Assembly: GCA_020848055.1 (NCBI GenBank) | Contig: JADLBB010000100.1 | Coordinates: 1-5,034 of the forward strand | DNA from: Chloroflexota bacterium | Lineage (GTDB): Bacteria; Chloroflexota; Limnocylindria; QHBO01 | DNA: 5,034 bases | Reading direction: 5' to 3' | Part shown: piece after piece, positions 1 to 5,034 of the stretch | How positions within the stretch are numbered: the first letter of the stretch is position 1 | Layout: every line of letters begins with the position of its first letter | The notes under the pieces: generated by a model | Databases searched by the model: none | What the model was told of the DNA's origin: nothing | The model's input: only the letters and a program-made list of their open reading frames with translations | Program-made: the position numbers and the translations under genes

Positions 1-1215
1 ACGCCCGCGCCGGGATCGGACAGCGTGGTGTACGCACCGAACCCGGCGGCGATCGTGGTCGTCATCGACCCCGGGCATGGTGGCTGCCTGGACTGGGGCG
101 TCCCCGATCCGTCCGAGCGCGGCGCCGGGTGGTCCGAGAAGACGTTGACGCTGGCGATCGCGCGCCAGTTGCGTGACCGGCTGCAGGCCGCTGGAATCAC
201 CGTCGTCTTGACGCGCGACGACGACGTGGCGCTCGCCGGCGACGACTACCCCGACCTCGGCTGCAACGGTCCGGCCTGGCGCGACGTGGACGGCGACGGC
301 CATGCTGGATTCGAGGCCAGCGGACGGATTCGAACGCGCGACGAGCTGCAGGCGCGGATAGACCTCGCCAACTTGGTCGGCGCCGATGCCTTCGTCAGCA
401 TCCACATCAACTCGCTGACCCAGGATGGCAAGGTGTTCGAGTTGGCCGCCACCCAGACCTTCTACGACGACGAGACGCCCTGGGGAGCCAGCAGCGGCGC
501 GCTGGCGGAGGCGGTCCAGGATGGCGTGGTCGCCGCCATCGACCCGCTGGCCTCCGCTTACGACCGCCAGGATCGCGGGACGCAGGCGGTCGCCTACTAC
601 GTCATCAGCCGCGCCTGGGATCCCGCCATCGATGCTTGCGAGGCCCCCGGCGACGCGTGGTGCAAGCCGCATCGGGCCCTCGAGATGCCCGGCGTCCTGT
701 CCGAGGTCGGATCCATCACCCTTCGGGCCGAGCACGACATGCTGGCCTCGCCGGAGGGCCAGTCCGCCATCGCCGACGGCGTGTTCGAGGGGCTGGCGGC
801 GTTCATCGGCGCGAGGCCGCTCGCCGGCAGGGTGGAGCTGGCGACGGTGGCTCCGGGCACGCGACCAGCCGAGACTGATGGCAGCGGGCCGCCGTTCGTC
901 GCCGCGCCGGTGCCGGCAGGAGCGCTACGCCTGCGGATCACCAACACCGGCACCGCCGCGTGGCAGGACGGTATGACCCTGCTGGCTGGCTGGCAGGCGA
1001 CCGACCTGCCGTACCTGGCCGCGGCGCCATCGGCGCTGACAACGCTCGACTCCGGCCTGCCCCGCTTGCGGCCCGGCGAGTCGGTCGTGGTAGCGGTCAG
1101 CCTGCCGCCGCCACCCGCCGGACGGGCTGTGGCCTGGATTGGCCTTGGGACTCACTCGGGTTCGCTGGCAGACGCCGGATCGACGGCCCTGCAACTCGCG
1201 CGCAGTGGTGGTTGA
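1..1215 (+). CDS. N-acetylmuramoyl-L-alanine amidase (Amidase_3) with C-terminal Ig-like domain, 5' partial
   Basis: This is a zinc amidase expected to cleave the bond between N-acetylmuramic acid and L-alanine of the stem peptide, outside the membrane. The frame is open to the window edge, so the true start and any signal peptide are probably upstream; GTG at 25 is only the first internal candidate. Numbering from that GTG, the family's key residues are all visible: IDPGHGG with zinc ligand H18, the second ligand E38 in a WSEK motif, H127 in VSIHINS, and the catalytic Glu E227 in VLSEVGS. Residues about 73-107 form an insertion containing DVDGDG, which resembles a calcium loop, and end in RDELQARIDLAN just before the third zinc ligand. 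Cysteines at 21, 80, 205 and 213 could form disulfides. Residues about 270-393 form a separate beta-rich tail with an NTGTAAW motif (W313), resembling the NBR1-like Ig domain of bacterial surface proteins. The catalytic assignment is firm; the tail assignment is by resemblance only. Confidence 0.9.
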   Translation, partial: TPAPGSDSVVYAPNPAAIVVVIDPGHGGCLDWGVPDPSERGAGWSEKTLTLAIARQLRDRLQAAGITVVLTRDDDVALAGDDYPDLGCNGPAWRDVDGDGHAGFEASGRIRTRDELQARIDLANLVGADAFVSIHINSLTQDGKVFELAATQTFYDDETPWGASSGALAEAVQDGVVAAIDPLASAYDRQDRGTQAVAYYVISRAWDPAIDACEAPGDAWCKPHRALEMPGVLSEVGSITLRAEHDMLASPEGQSAIADGVFEGLAAFIGARPLAGRVELATVAPGTRPAETDGSGPPFVAAPVPAGALRLRITNTGTAAWQDGMTLLAGWQATDLPYLAAAPSALTTLDSGLPRLRPGESVVVAVSLPPPPAGRAVAWIGLGTHSGSLADAGSTALQLARSGG

Positions 1216-1236
1216 TGGCAGGTTCGCGCTCCGAGG

Positions 1237-1266
1237 TTGCCTTCGGGCTTGACGCGCTGGTACCAT
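1237..1266 (+). promoter_or_regulatory. Possible extended -10 promoter for the M23 gene
   Basis: A -35-like TTGCCT (1237-1242) is followed after 18 nt by TACCAT (1261-1266). The -10-like element is preceded by TGG, which fits the extended -10 pattern TGn. Each hexamer matches the sigma-70 consensus at 4 of 6 positions. It lies in the 150-nt gap after the amidase stop and would leave a leader of roughly 90-115 nt before the candidate starts of the M23 gene. A nearby TTGACG (1249-1254) has no convincing -10 at 17-18 nt. This is pattern matching only, in an organism whose promoter consensus is unknown to me. Confidence 0.3.
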
Positions 1267-1365
1267 GCCGCACGGCACCAGTTTGTCATCGGCCGCCGGG
1301 AGAAGCGATCCGGGCACGGATCGGACCGATCGAGGACGGGCGCCAACGCTGTTGTTCAACCCGTC

Positions 1366-2193
1366 GTGGCGGAGTTAGACGTCCTATTGCCTGATCCGCG
1401 AGAGCTCGTTCGACGCATCGGTCAGAGCGAACTGCCGACCCGGCTGATCTCCCACGTGCTCGTGGTGAGCTTGGTCCTGTTCGCAGCGTTCGGGGCCGTG
1501 ACGAGCGCCAATGGCACCGATGGCGCGGGCCCCGGCTTCGTCGGGGGCCTCGTCGTGTCGCCGGTTCGCGGTGCCGCGGCCCCGACGCCGGAAGCGGAAG
1601 CACCCGCGGTGGAGCTCAGCGTGACTCCCCAGATCCCCGTCGCCGAGGCAGTTGGGAGCGCCAATCCCATGCCGTCGTTCCTGCTCGACCGTGGCACACG
1701 CGCCACCGTTCCCGGCGGAGCCCGGGCGCTGCCGACGCCGGTGCCCGTCGACCCCAACGCGACGCCGCTTCCCGGGCCGGCGGCCGCGCCGCCGAAGGCG
1801 CCAACCGTGCGGGTCGCGGCCCCGGTGCCGACCAACGGGGTCCTCGTCTGGCCGGTGCCCGGCGGTGTCATCAGCCAGTACTACAGCGCCGGACACTTGG
1901 CGCTTGACATTGCGGCGCCGTACGGCTCGACCATCGTGGCCGCCAAGTCAGGCACCGTCACCTGGGCCGGCTGGCGGAACAACGGCGGCGGCTACGTCAT
2001 CGAGGTGAATCACGGCGGCGGCCTGCACACCGTCTACAACCACCTCAGCGCGATCTGGGTCTCGGTCGGTCAGGCAGTCACCACCGGCCAGGGGATCGGT
2101 GCCGTGGGGCAGACGGGCATGGCCACCGGCCCGCATTGCCACTTCGAGGTGATCATCAACGGCGTCATCGACAACCCGCTGCGGTACTTCTGA
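1366..2193 (+). CDS. Membrane-anchored M23/LytM-family metallopeptidase
   Basis: This is a predicted zinc endopeptidase of the M23 (LytM) family, acting on peptidoglycan peptides outside the membrane. From the GTG at 1366 it is 275 residues: a short N-terminal segment with RELVRR, one hydrophobic segment at about 28-46 (LISHVLVVSLVLFAAFG), a Pro/Ala/Thr-rich linker at about 47-158, and the M23 domain at about 160-275. The active-site pattern is complete: H177 and D181 (HLALD), H226 (YNHLS), and H257/H259 (PHCHFEV), so it should be catalytically active, unlike degenerate EnvC/NlpD-type LytM factors. The start is uncertain. GTG 1366 has no clear Shine-Dalgarno. TTG 1387 has GGAG 12 nt upstream, and choosing it would exclude rare TTA and CTA leucine codons. 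The frame also stays open back to TTG 1237, but that extension overlaps the candidate promoter. The gene sits between an amidase and obgE, and no terminator-like hairpin separates it from obgE. Confidence 0.9.
   Translation: MAELDVLLPDPRELVRRIGQSELPTRLISHVLVVSLVLFAAFGAVTSANGTDGAGPGFVGGLVVSPVRGAAAPTPEAEAPAVELSVTPQIPVAEAVGSANPMPSFLLDRGTRATVPGGARALPTPVPVDPNATPLPGPAAAPPKAPTVRVAAPVPTNGVLVWPVPGGVISQYYSAGHLALDIAAPYGSTIVAAKSGTVTWAGWRNNGGGYVIEVNHGGGLHTVYNHLSAIWVSVGQAVTTGQGIGAVGQTGMATGPHCHFEVIINGVIDNPLRYF
1371..1374 (+). promoter_or_regulatory. Shine-Dalgarno-like GGAG favouring a TTG start at 1387
   Basis: GGAG lies 12 nt before TTG 1387, which would begin a protein starting MPDPRELVRR and keep the whole membrane segment. 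The spacing is at the long end of the usual range. The codons between GTG 1366 and TTG 1387 include TTA and CTA, which are rare in this GC-rich sequence and mildly argue that this stretch is untranslated. It is offered as the alternative to the GTG 1366 start used for the gene. Confidence 0.3.
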
Positions 2194-2256
2194 CCCGCTG
2201 CCACCAGGACGGGACGCCAACCCACCGACCCGATGTCATCGCCCAACGAGTGACCC

Positions 2257-3522
2257 ATGCCCGGCTTCGCTGATCGCGCTCGCATCTTCGTCGCTGCCGG
2301 GGCCGGTGGCGATGGCGCCGGCACGTTTCGCCGGGAGGCCCACGTTCCGCGAGGCGGCCCCGATGGCGGCGACGGCGGCCACGGTGGGGACGTGGTGCTC
2401 TCGGTTGAGCCGGGCATGACGACCCTCGGCGACCTCGTCCGTCATCGCCACGTGCGTGCTGCCGCAGGTGGGCGCGGGATGGGCCGTCGGGCCCACGGCC
2501 GCAACGCCCCCGACGTGACGGTCCGGGTGCCGCCGGGCACGCTGGTGCGCGACGACGACGGTGCCTGGCTCGGCGAGCTGCTCGAGGCCGGTTCACGGCT
2601 GGTGGTGGCTCGAGGCGGGCGCGGCGGCCGCGGCAACGCGCGGTTCGCGACGCCCACCCTGCGGGCGCCAACCCATTTCGAGAAGGGCACGCCGGGAGAG
2701 GAACGCTGGATCCGGCTCGAGCTCAAGTTGATCGCCGACATCGGGCTGGTTGGCGCGCCCAACGCCGGCAAGTCCACGCTGCTGGCGGCGCTGACCGATG
2801 CCCGCCCGGCAGTTGGGGCCCATCCGTTCACGACGGTGACGCCCAACCTGGGTGTGATCACGCTCGACTCCGATGGTGAGCGCACCGCCATCATCGCCGA
2901 CGTGCCCGGGCTGATCGAGGGCGCCAACGAGGGGCGAGGGCTGGGCCACCGCTTCCTGCGGCACGTCGAGCGCACGCGGGTGCTGGTCGGGGTCATCGAC
3001 GGTGCCGCGGCTGACCCGCTGGGCGGGTGGGAGGCGGTGGTCGAGGAATTGCGACTCCACGATCCGGCGCTGGCCGAACGCCCGATGCCCCTGGTTGTGA
3101 CCAAGCTCGATCTGCCCGAGGTGCGCGAGGCCTGGCCGGCGCTGCACCGTCGAGCGCCCGAGGCGATCGGCGTCAGCGCGCACGATGGCACCGGCCTCGA
3201 GGCCCTGCGCGCGGCCCTGGGAGCCGCCCTCGACCTCGCTGCCGAGGCGCAACAACCGTCCGAGGAGCAGGTGCGGGTCCACCGGTTCGATCCGCTCGAG
3301 TCCGGATGGCAGGTGCGGGCCGAGGGCGATGCGCTGCGGGTGCTTGGGCGCCGCGTCGAGACTGCTGCGGCCCGCACCGACTTCGACAACCCTGAATCGC
3401 GCGACCGATTCTGGCGCCTCCTCGAGCGCCTCGGCATCGATGCCGAGCTTCGACGGCAGGGGGCTGCACCGGGCACCACTGTTCACGTCGGACGGGCCGA
3501 GCTCGAATGGGGCGACGAGTGA
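2257..3522 (+). CDS. obgE: GTPase ObgE/CgtA
   Basis: This is an Obg-family GTPase that binds the 50S subunit, acts in its late assembly and responds to the stringent alarmone ppGpp. At 421 residues it has the three-part Obg architecture. The glycine-rich Obg fold is at about 1-158 (ARIFVAAGAGGDGAG, then FRREAHVPRGGPDGGDGG). The G domain, about 159-335, carries G1 GAPNAGKST at 166-174 (K172), the G2 region HPFTTVTPNLG with T193, G3 DVPGL at 215-219, G4 TKLD at 282-285, and G5 SAH at 307-309. A C-terminal OCT domain of about 340-421 ends in the GAAPGTTVHVG pattern. The ATG at 2257 is well supported because the family N-terminus starts there and an in-frame TGA lies at 2251. The ribosome site is weak (GAG at 2248-2250). 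The last codons overlap nadD. The rplU-rpmA genes that often precede obg are absent here; an M23 gene takes that place. Confidence 0.98.
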   Translation: MPGFADRARIFVAAGAGGDGAGTFRREAHVPRGGPDGGDGGHGGDVVLSVEPGMTTLGDLVRHRHVRAAAGGRGMGRRAHGRNAPDVTVRVPPGTLVRDDDGAWLGELLEAGSRLVVARGGRGGRGNARFATPTLRAPTHFEKGTPGEERWIRLELKLIADIGLVGAPNAGKSTLLAALTDARPAVGAHPFTTVTPNLGVITLDSDGERTAIIADVPGLIEGANEGRGLGHRFLRHVERTRVLVGVIDGAAADPLGGWEAVVEELRLHDPALAERPMPLVVTKLDLPEVREAWPALHRRAPEAIGVSAHDGTGLEALRAALGAALDLAAEAQQPSEEQVRVHRFDPLESGWQVRAEGDALRVLGRRVETAAARTDFDNPESRDRFWRLLERLGIDAELRRQGAAPGTTVHVGRAELEWGDE

Positions 3523-4181
3523 CGCTGCTGTTCGTTGCCCCGCGTGCGGCAGGCCGCCCGGAGGCGCCGGGTGCGGCGCGCATCGGCATCCTGGGCGGAA
3601 CGTTCGACCCGCCGCACGTCGGCCACCTGTGGCTCGCCACCCTGGCCGCCGACTCGATGGGCCTGGATCGCGTCGTCTTCATGCCCGCTGCCCAGCCGCC
3701 GCACAAGCGCGGAAGGCTCATCTCGCGCACGTCGGACCGGGTGTACATGACACGGCTGGCGATCGCCGGCGACGAGGCGTTCGACCTCTCGCTGATCGAG
3801 ACCGAGCGGCCCGGCCCGTCGTACACGATCGACAGCGTGGACGAACTGCGCCGCTCGTACGGGCCGGACGTCGAGCTGTACCTGGTCATGGCCGCCGACT
3901 CGCTGGCCTCGATCGACACCTGGCGCGAGCCGGATGCACTTCTGGATCGGATTGAATGGGTCGTGGGCCCGCGACCGGGGACCGACCTGCCTGACCGGTC
4001 GGCGCTCGAGGAGCGCTTCGGCGCGGCCGCGTCGCGCATACACCTGCTCGACGGCCCGTCGCTGGATGTGTCGGCCTCGGCCATCCGGCGCTGGGTGGCG
4101 GCCGGGCACTCCATCGGCTACCTTGTCCCGCGCGGCGTCGAAGAGTTCATCCGCGAGCGCGGACTCTACCGCCGCGGATGA
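3519..4181 (+). CDS. nadD: Nicotinate-nucleotide adenylyltransferase
   Basis: NadD transfers AMP from ATP to nicotinate mononucleotide, making deamido-NAD in cytoplasmic NAD biosynthesis. From GTG 3519 it has 220 residues, slightly longer than usual because of a roughly 20-residue N-terminal lead before the fold. The nucleotidyltransferase signature GGTFDPPHVGH is at 26-36 (H33, H36). It is followed by the loop RTSDRVYMTRLAI, the GPSYTIDSVDEL motif, and the C-terminal ATP-binding SASAIRRW at 185-192. The family ending YLVPRGVEEFIRERGLY is intact. One oddity is MAADS (A125), where the family usually has Gly before A-D. GTG 3519 is preferred because it overlaps the obgE TGA as GTGA and has GGGG at 3509-3512, six nt upstream. 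ATG 3507 is in frame and would add four residues with a 16-nt overlap. The arrangement suggests translational coupling with obgE. Confidence 0.96.
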   Translation: MTLLFVAPRAAGRPEAPGAARIGILGGTFDPPHVGHLWLATLAADSMGLDRVVFMPAAQPPHKRGRLISRTSDRVYMTRLAIAGDEAFDLSLIETERPGPSYTIDSVDELRRSYGPDVELYLVMAADSLASIDTWREPDALLDRIEWVVGPRPGTDLPDRSALEERFGAAASRIHLLDGPSLDVSASAIRRWVAAGHSIGYLVPRGVEEFIRERGLYRRG

Positions 4182-4570
4182 AGGAGCACCCGATCCTGGT
4201 CGACACCGATCGCGTCGAGATCCCGCCCGATGCCGCCGAGCTGGCGCATCGGATCGTCGAGATCGCGTCGGACAAGAAGGGCAGCGACATCGTCCTGCTG
4301 CGCACGGCCGAGCTGACCACCATGGCCGACTTCTTCGTCATCATGTCCGGCCGCTCGGATCGCCAGGTCCAGGCACTGGCCGGCGCCATCGTGGACCAGT
4401 TGCGCGACGAGGGCATCCGGGCCCTCGGCACCGAGGGGCGCCAGTCGGCGCGCTGGGTCCTGCTCGACTATGGCTCGGTGATAGTCCACGTCTTCGCCCC
4501 CGAGGAGCGCGAGTTCTACGGCCTGGAGCGCCTGTGGAACAAGGCCGCGCAGGTCGTCAGGGTCGTCTGA
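4178..4570 (+). CDS. rsfS: Ribosome silencing factor RsfS (Iojap/DUF143 family)
   Basis: RsfS binds ribosomal protein uL14 on the 50S subunit and blocks joining with the 30S, reducing translation in stationary phase or starvation. The protein is 130 residues, normal for bacterial RsfS. Visible family features are an N-terminal helix (AELAHRIVEIASDKKGSDI), the conserved ADFFVIMSGRSDRQV at 50-64, and the block RWVLLDYGSVIVHVF at 92-106 followed by REFYGLERLW at 111-120. The ATG at 4178 overlaps the nadD stop as ATGA. No strong Shine-Dalgarno precedes it, so re-initiation after nadD is a plausible way to translate it. In many bacteria it follows nadD directly, as here. The 83 nt after its stop contain only a weak GGGC/GCCC stem without a T-run, so no terminator is called. 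Confidence 0.97.
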   Translation: MKEHPILVDTDRVEIPPDAAELAHRIVEIASDKKGSDIVLLRTAELTTMADFFVIMSGRSDRQVQALAGAIVDQLRDEGIRALGTEGRQSARWVLLDYGSVIVHVFAPEEREFYGLERLWNKAAQVVRVV

Positions 4571-4653
4571 CCGCCAGAAGTACCGCCGCCGGGCAAGGGC
4601 GTAGCCCATCGGTCCCATTGAGGCTGGTGCCGTCGGTTCGCATCCTCGACGGC

Positions 4654-4941
4654 ATGACCACGCGACGTGCCCGCCCCATCGAGACCTGCCGCTTCTGCAG
4701 TGGCGCGCTCCTGACGAGCGTGTTCGACACGGTCTTCCGCGACGCCGAAGCCGAGGAGCGACTGTTCTTCGCCATCCCCGGCGCCCTGTGCGTGCCGTGC
4801 CGCCAGTTGTACGTCGACCAGCAACTGATCGGCATCCTGGGCCTCGACGGGTCACGCTGCACGTTCGCCATCGAATCCGACCGCGTCCTCGCCGATCACG
4901 CAGGACAGGCAGGGCAAGCGGGGCAGGCGCCGGCCGCCTGA
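4654..4941 (+). CDS. Small four-cysteine protein, YgiT-type zinc-finger-like
   Basis: This encodes 95 residues from ATG 4654. Two CxxC pairs (C12/C15 in CRFC, C46/C49 in CVPC) are spaced like a zinc ribbon. The segment from CRFCSG to RLFFAIPGALCVPCRQLYVD resembles the YgiT-type zinc-finger pattern, in which a hydrophobic-Pro-x-x-x-C stretch leads into the second CxxC. The usual Gly after the second pair is Arg here, and an extra Cys lies at 69. There is no helix-turn-helix domain and no MqsR-like toxin gene beside it within the window, so a toxin-antitoxin role is not supported. The tail ends in three AGQ repeats. The start is moderately secure: GTG 4627 and TTG 4618 are in frame, but no good ribosome site decides between them. 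A weak promoter-like pair, TTGAGG (4618-4623) and CATCCT (4641-4646), would make the ATG almost leaderless. Its function is unknown; metal binding is inferred. Confidence 0.7.
   Translation: MTTRRARPIETCRFCSGALLTSVFDTVFRDAEAEERLFFAIPGALCVPCRQLYVDQQLIGILGLDGSRCTFAIESDRVLADHAGQAGQAGQAPAA
4900..4926 (+). repeat. Three imperfect 9-nt tandem repeats encoding AGQ
   Basis: Three 9-nt units (GCAGGACAG, GCAGGGCAA, GCGGGGCAG) encode Ala-Gly-Gln three times just before the stop of the four-cysteine protein. The differences are mostly synonymous third-position changes, so this is either an old slippage expansion or a flexible tail under protein-level constraint. It is probably disordered. Confidence 0.75.
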
Positions 4942-4975
4942 CCCTCGCCGGCCGGTGCTCTCGCCGACAGGACCA

Positions 4976-5003
4976 GCGACCGCAACCGGCCGCCATCGGT
5001 CGC
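4976..5003. repeat. 7-bp inverted repeat downstream of the four-cysteine gene
   Basis: GCGACCG (4976-4982) is the exact reverse complement of CGGTCGC (4997-5003), with a 14-nt loop. No T-run follows, so it is not a standard intrinsic terminator. It could be an operator-like site, an RNA hairpin, or chance in GC-rich DNA. Confidence 0.5.
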
Positions 5004-5010
5004 AACCGGC
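4981..5010. repeat. 10-nt direct repeat, two copies 20 bp apart
   Basis: CGCAACCGGC occurs at 4981-4990 and again, identically, at 5001-5010. The start-to-start distance of 20 bp is about two helical turns, as seen in sites for dimeric or cooperatively binding regulators. The copies interleave with the inverted repeat at 4976-5003. No gene is visible in 4942-5034, so a regulatory role for whatever follows the window is only a guess. Confidence 0.55.
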
Positions 5011-5034
5011 TCGTACGGGCCGATTGTCGGTGCC

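Noticed and set aside
2233..2253. Six-codon ORF (MSSPNE, then stop) ending 3 nt before the obgE ATG, possibly a leader peptide
   Set aside because: It is in frame with obgE, has no ribosome site and no attenuator-like hairpin, and short frames of this size arise easily by chance.
2442..3479. Long open frame on the minus strand opposite obgE (345 codons)
   Set aside because: It lies wholly antisense to a clear obgE. Its product is Arg/Ser/Pro-rich with no recognisable domain, as expected from antisense frames in GC-rich genes.
3536..3590. A CPACG zinc-ribbon-like motif in an alternative plus frame at the obgE-nadD junction
   Set aside because: Both obgE and nadD are intact in their own frames through this region, and the alternative frame continues as Arg/Pro-rich shadow sequence. 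The motif is a coincidence of GC-rich codons.
4597..4610. GGGC/GCCC stem after rsfS as an intrinsic terminator
   Set aside because: The stem is only four pairs, with a three-nt loop and no following T-run.
4948..4955. CCGGCCGG palindrome after the small cysteine protein
   Set aside because: An 8-nt self-complementary GC string is expected by chance at this base composition, and no T-run follows it.
3173..5005. Long minus-strand open frames opposite nadD, rsfS and the small four-cysteine gene
   Set aside because: They are low-complexity, Arg-rich translations with no motif, covering well-supported plus-strand genes.

Overview
This is a GC-rich (about 70% by eye), densely coding, all-plus-strand bacterial chromosomal window. 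Gene order is: a cell-wall amidase (5' end outside the window), a membrane-anchored LytM/M23 peptidase-like protein, obgE, nadD, rsfS, and a small four-cysteine protein. The GC content, the frequent GTG/TTG start candidates and an amidase with an NBR1-like Ig tail suggest a GC-rich Chloroflexota lineage (Limnocylindria-like). An actinomycete or another GC-rich phylum cannot be excluded from sequence alone.

Layout. Positions 1-1215 encode an N-acetylmuramoyl-L-alanine amidase (Amidase_3 fold) with a C-terminal beta-rich domain. Positions 1216-1365 are a non-coding gap with a possible extended -10 promoter. Positions 1366-2193 encode a single-pass membrane protein with a Pro/Ala-rich linker and a complete M23 metallopeptidase domain. 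After a 63-nt gap come obgE (2257-3522), nadD (3519-4181) and rsfS (4178-4570), which overlap stop-to-start by 4 nt at both junctions (GTGA and ATGA). After an 83-nt gap, 4654-4941 encodes a 95-residue protein with two CxxC pairs resembling a YgiT-type zinc finger. The last 93 nt hold short direct and inverted repeats and no supported gene.

How the genes work together. The two upstream genes act on peptidoglycan outside the cytoplasmic membrane: one cleaves the glycan-peptide amide bond and the other cleaves stem or cross-bridge peptides. The obgE-nadD-rsfS block is a conserved housekeeping set. ObgE is a GTPase of 50S maturation and the stringent response, NadD makes the NAD precursor deamido-NAD, and RsfS binds uL14 to stop subunit joining when nutrients are short. 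Together they link ribosome assembly, silencing and cofactor supply. I see no mobile element, CRISPR array, rRNA or tRNA. I did not find a clearly new system. The least-explained parts are the four-cysteine protein, the repeats after it, and the accessory parts of the amidase.
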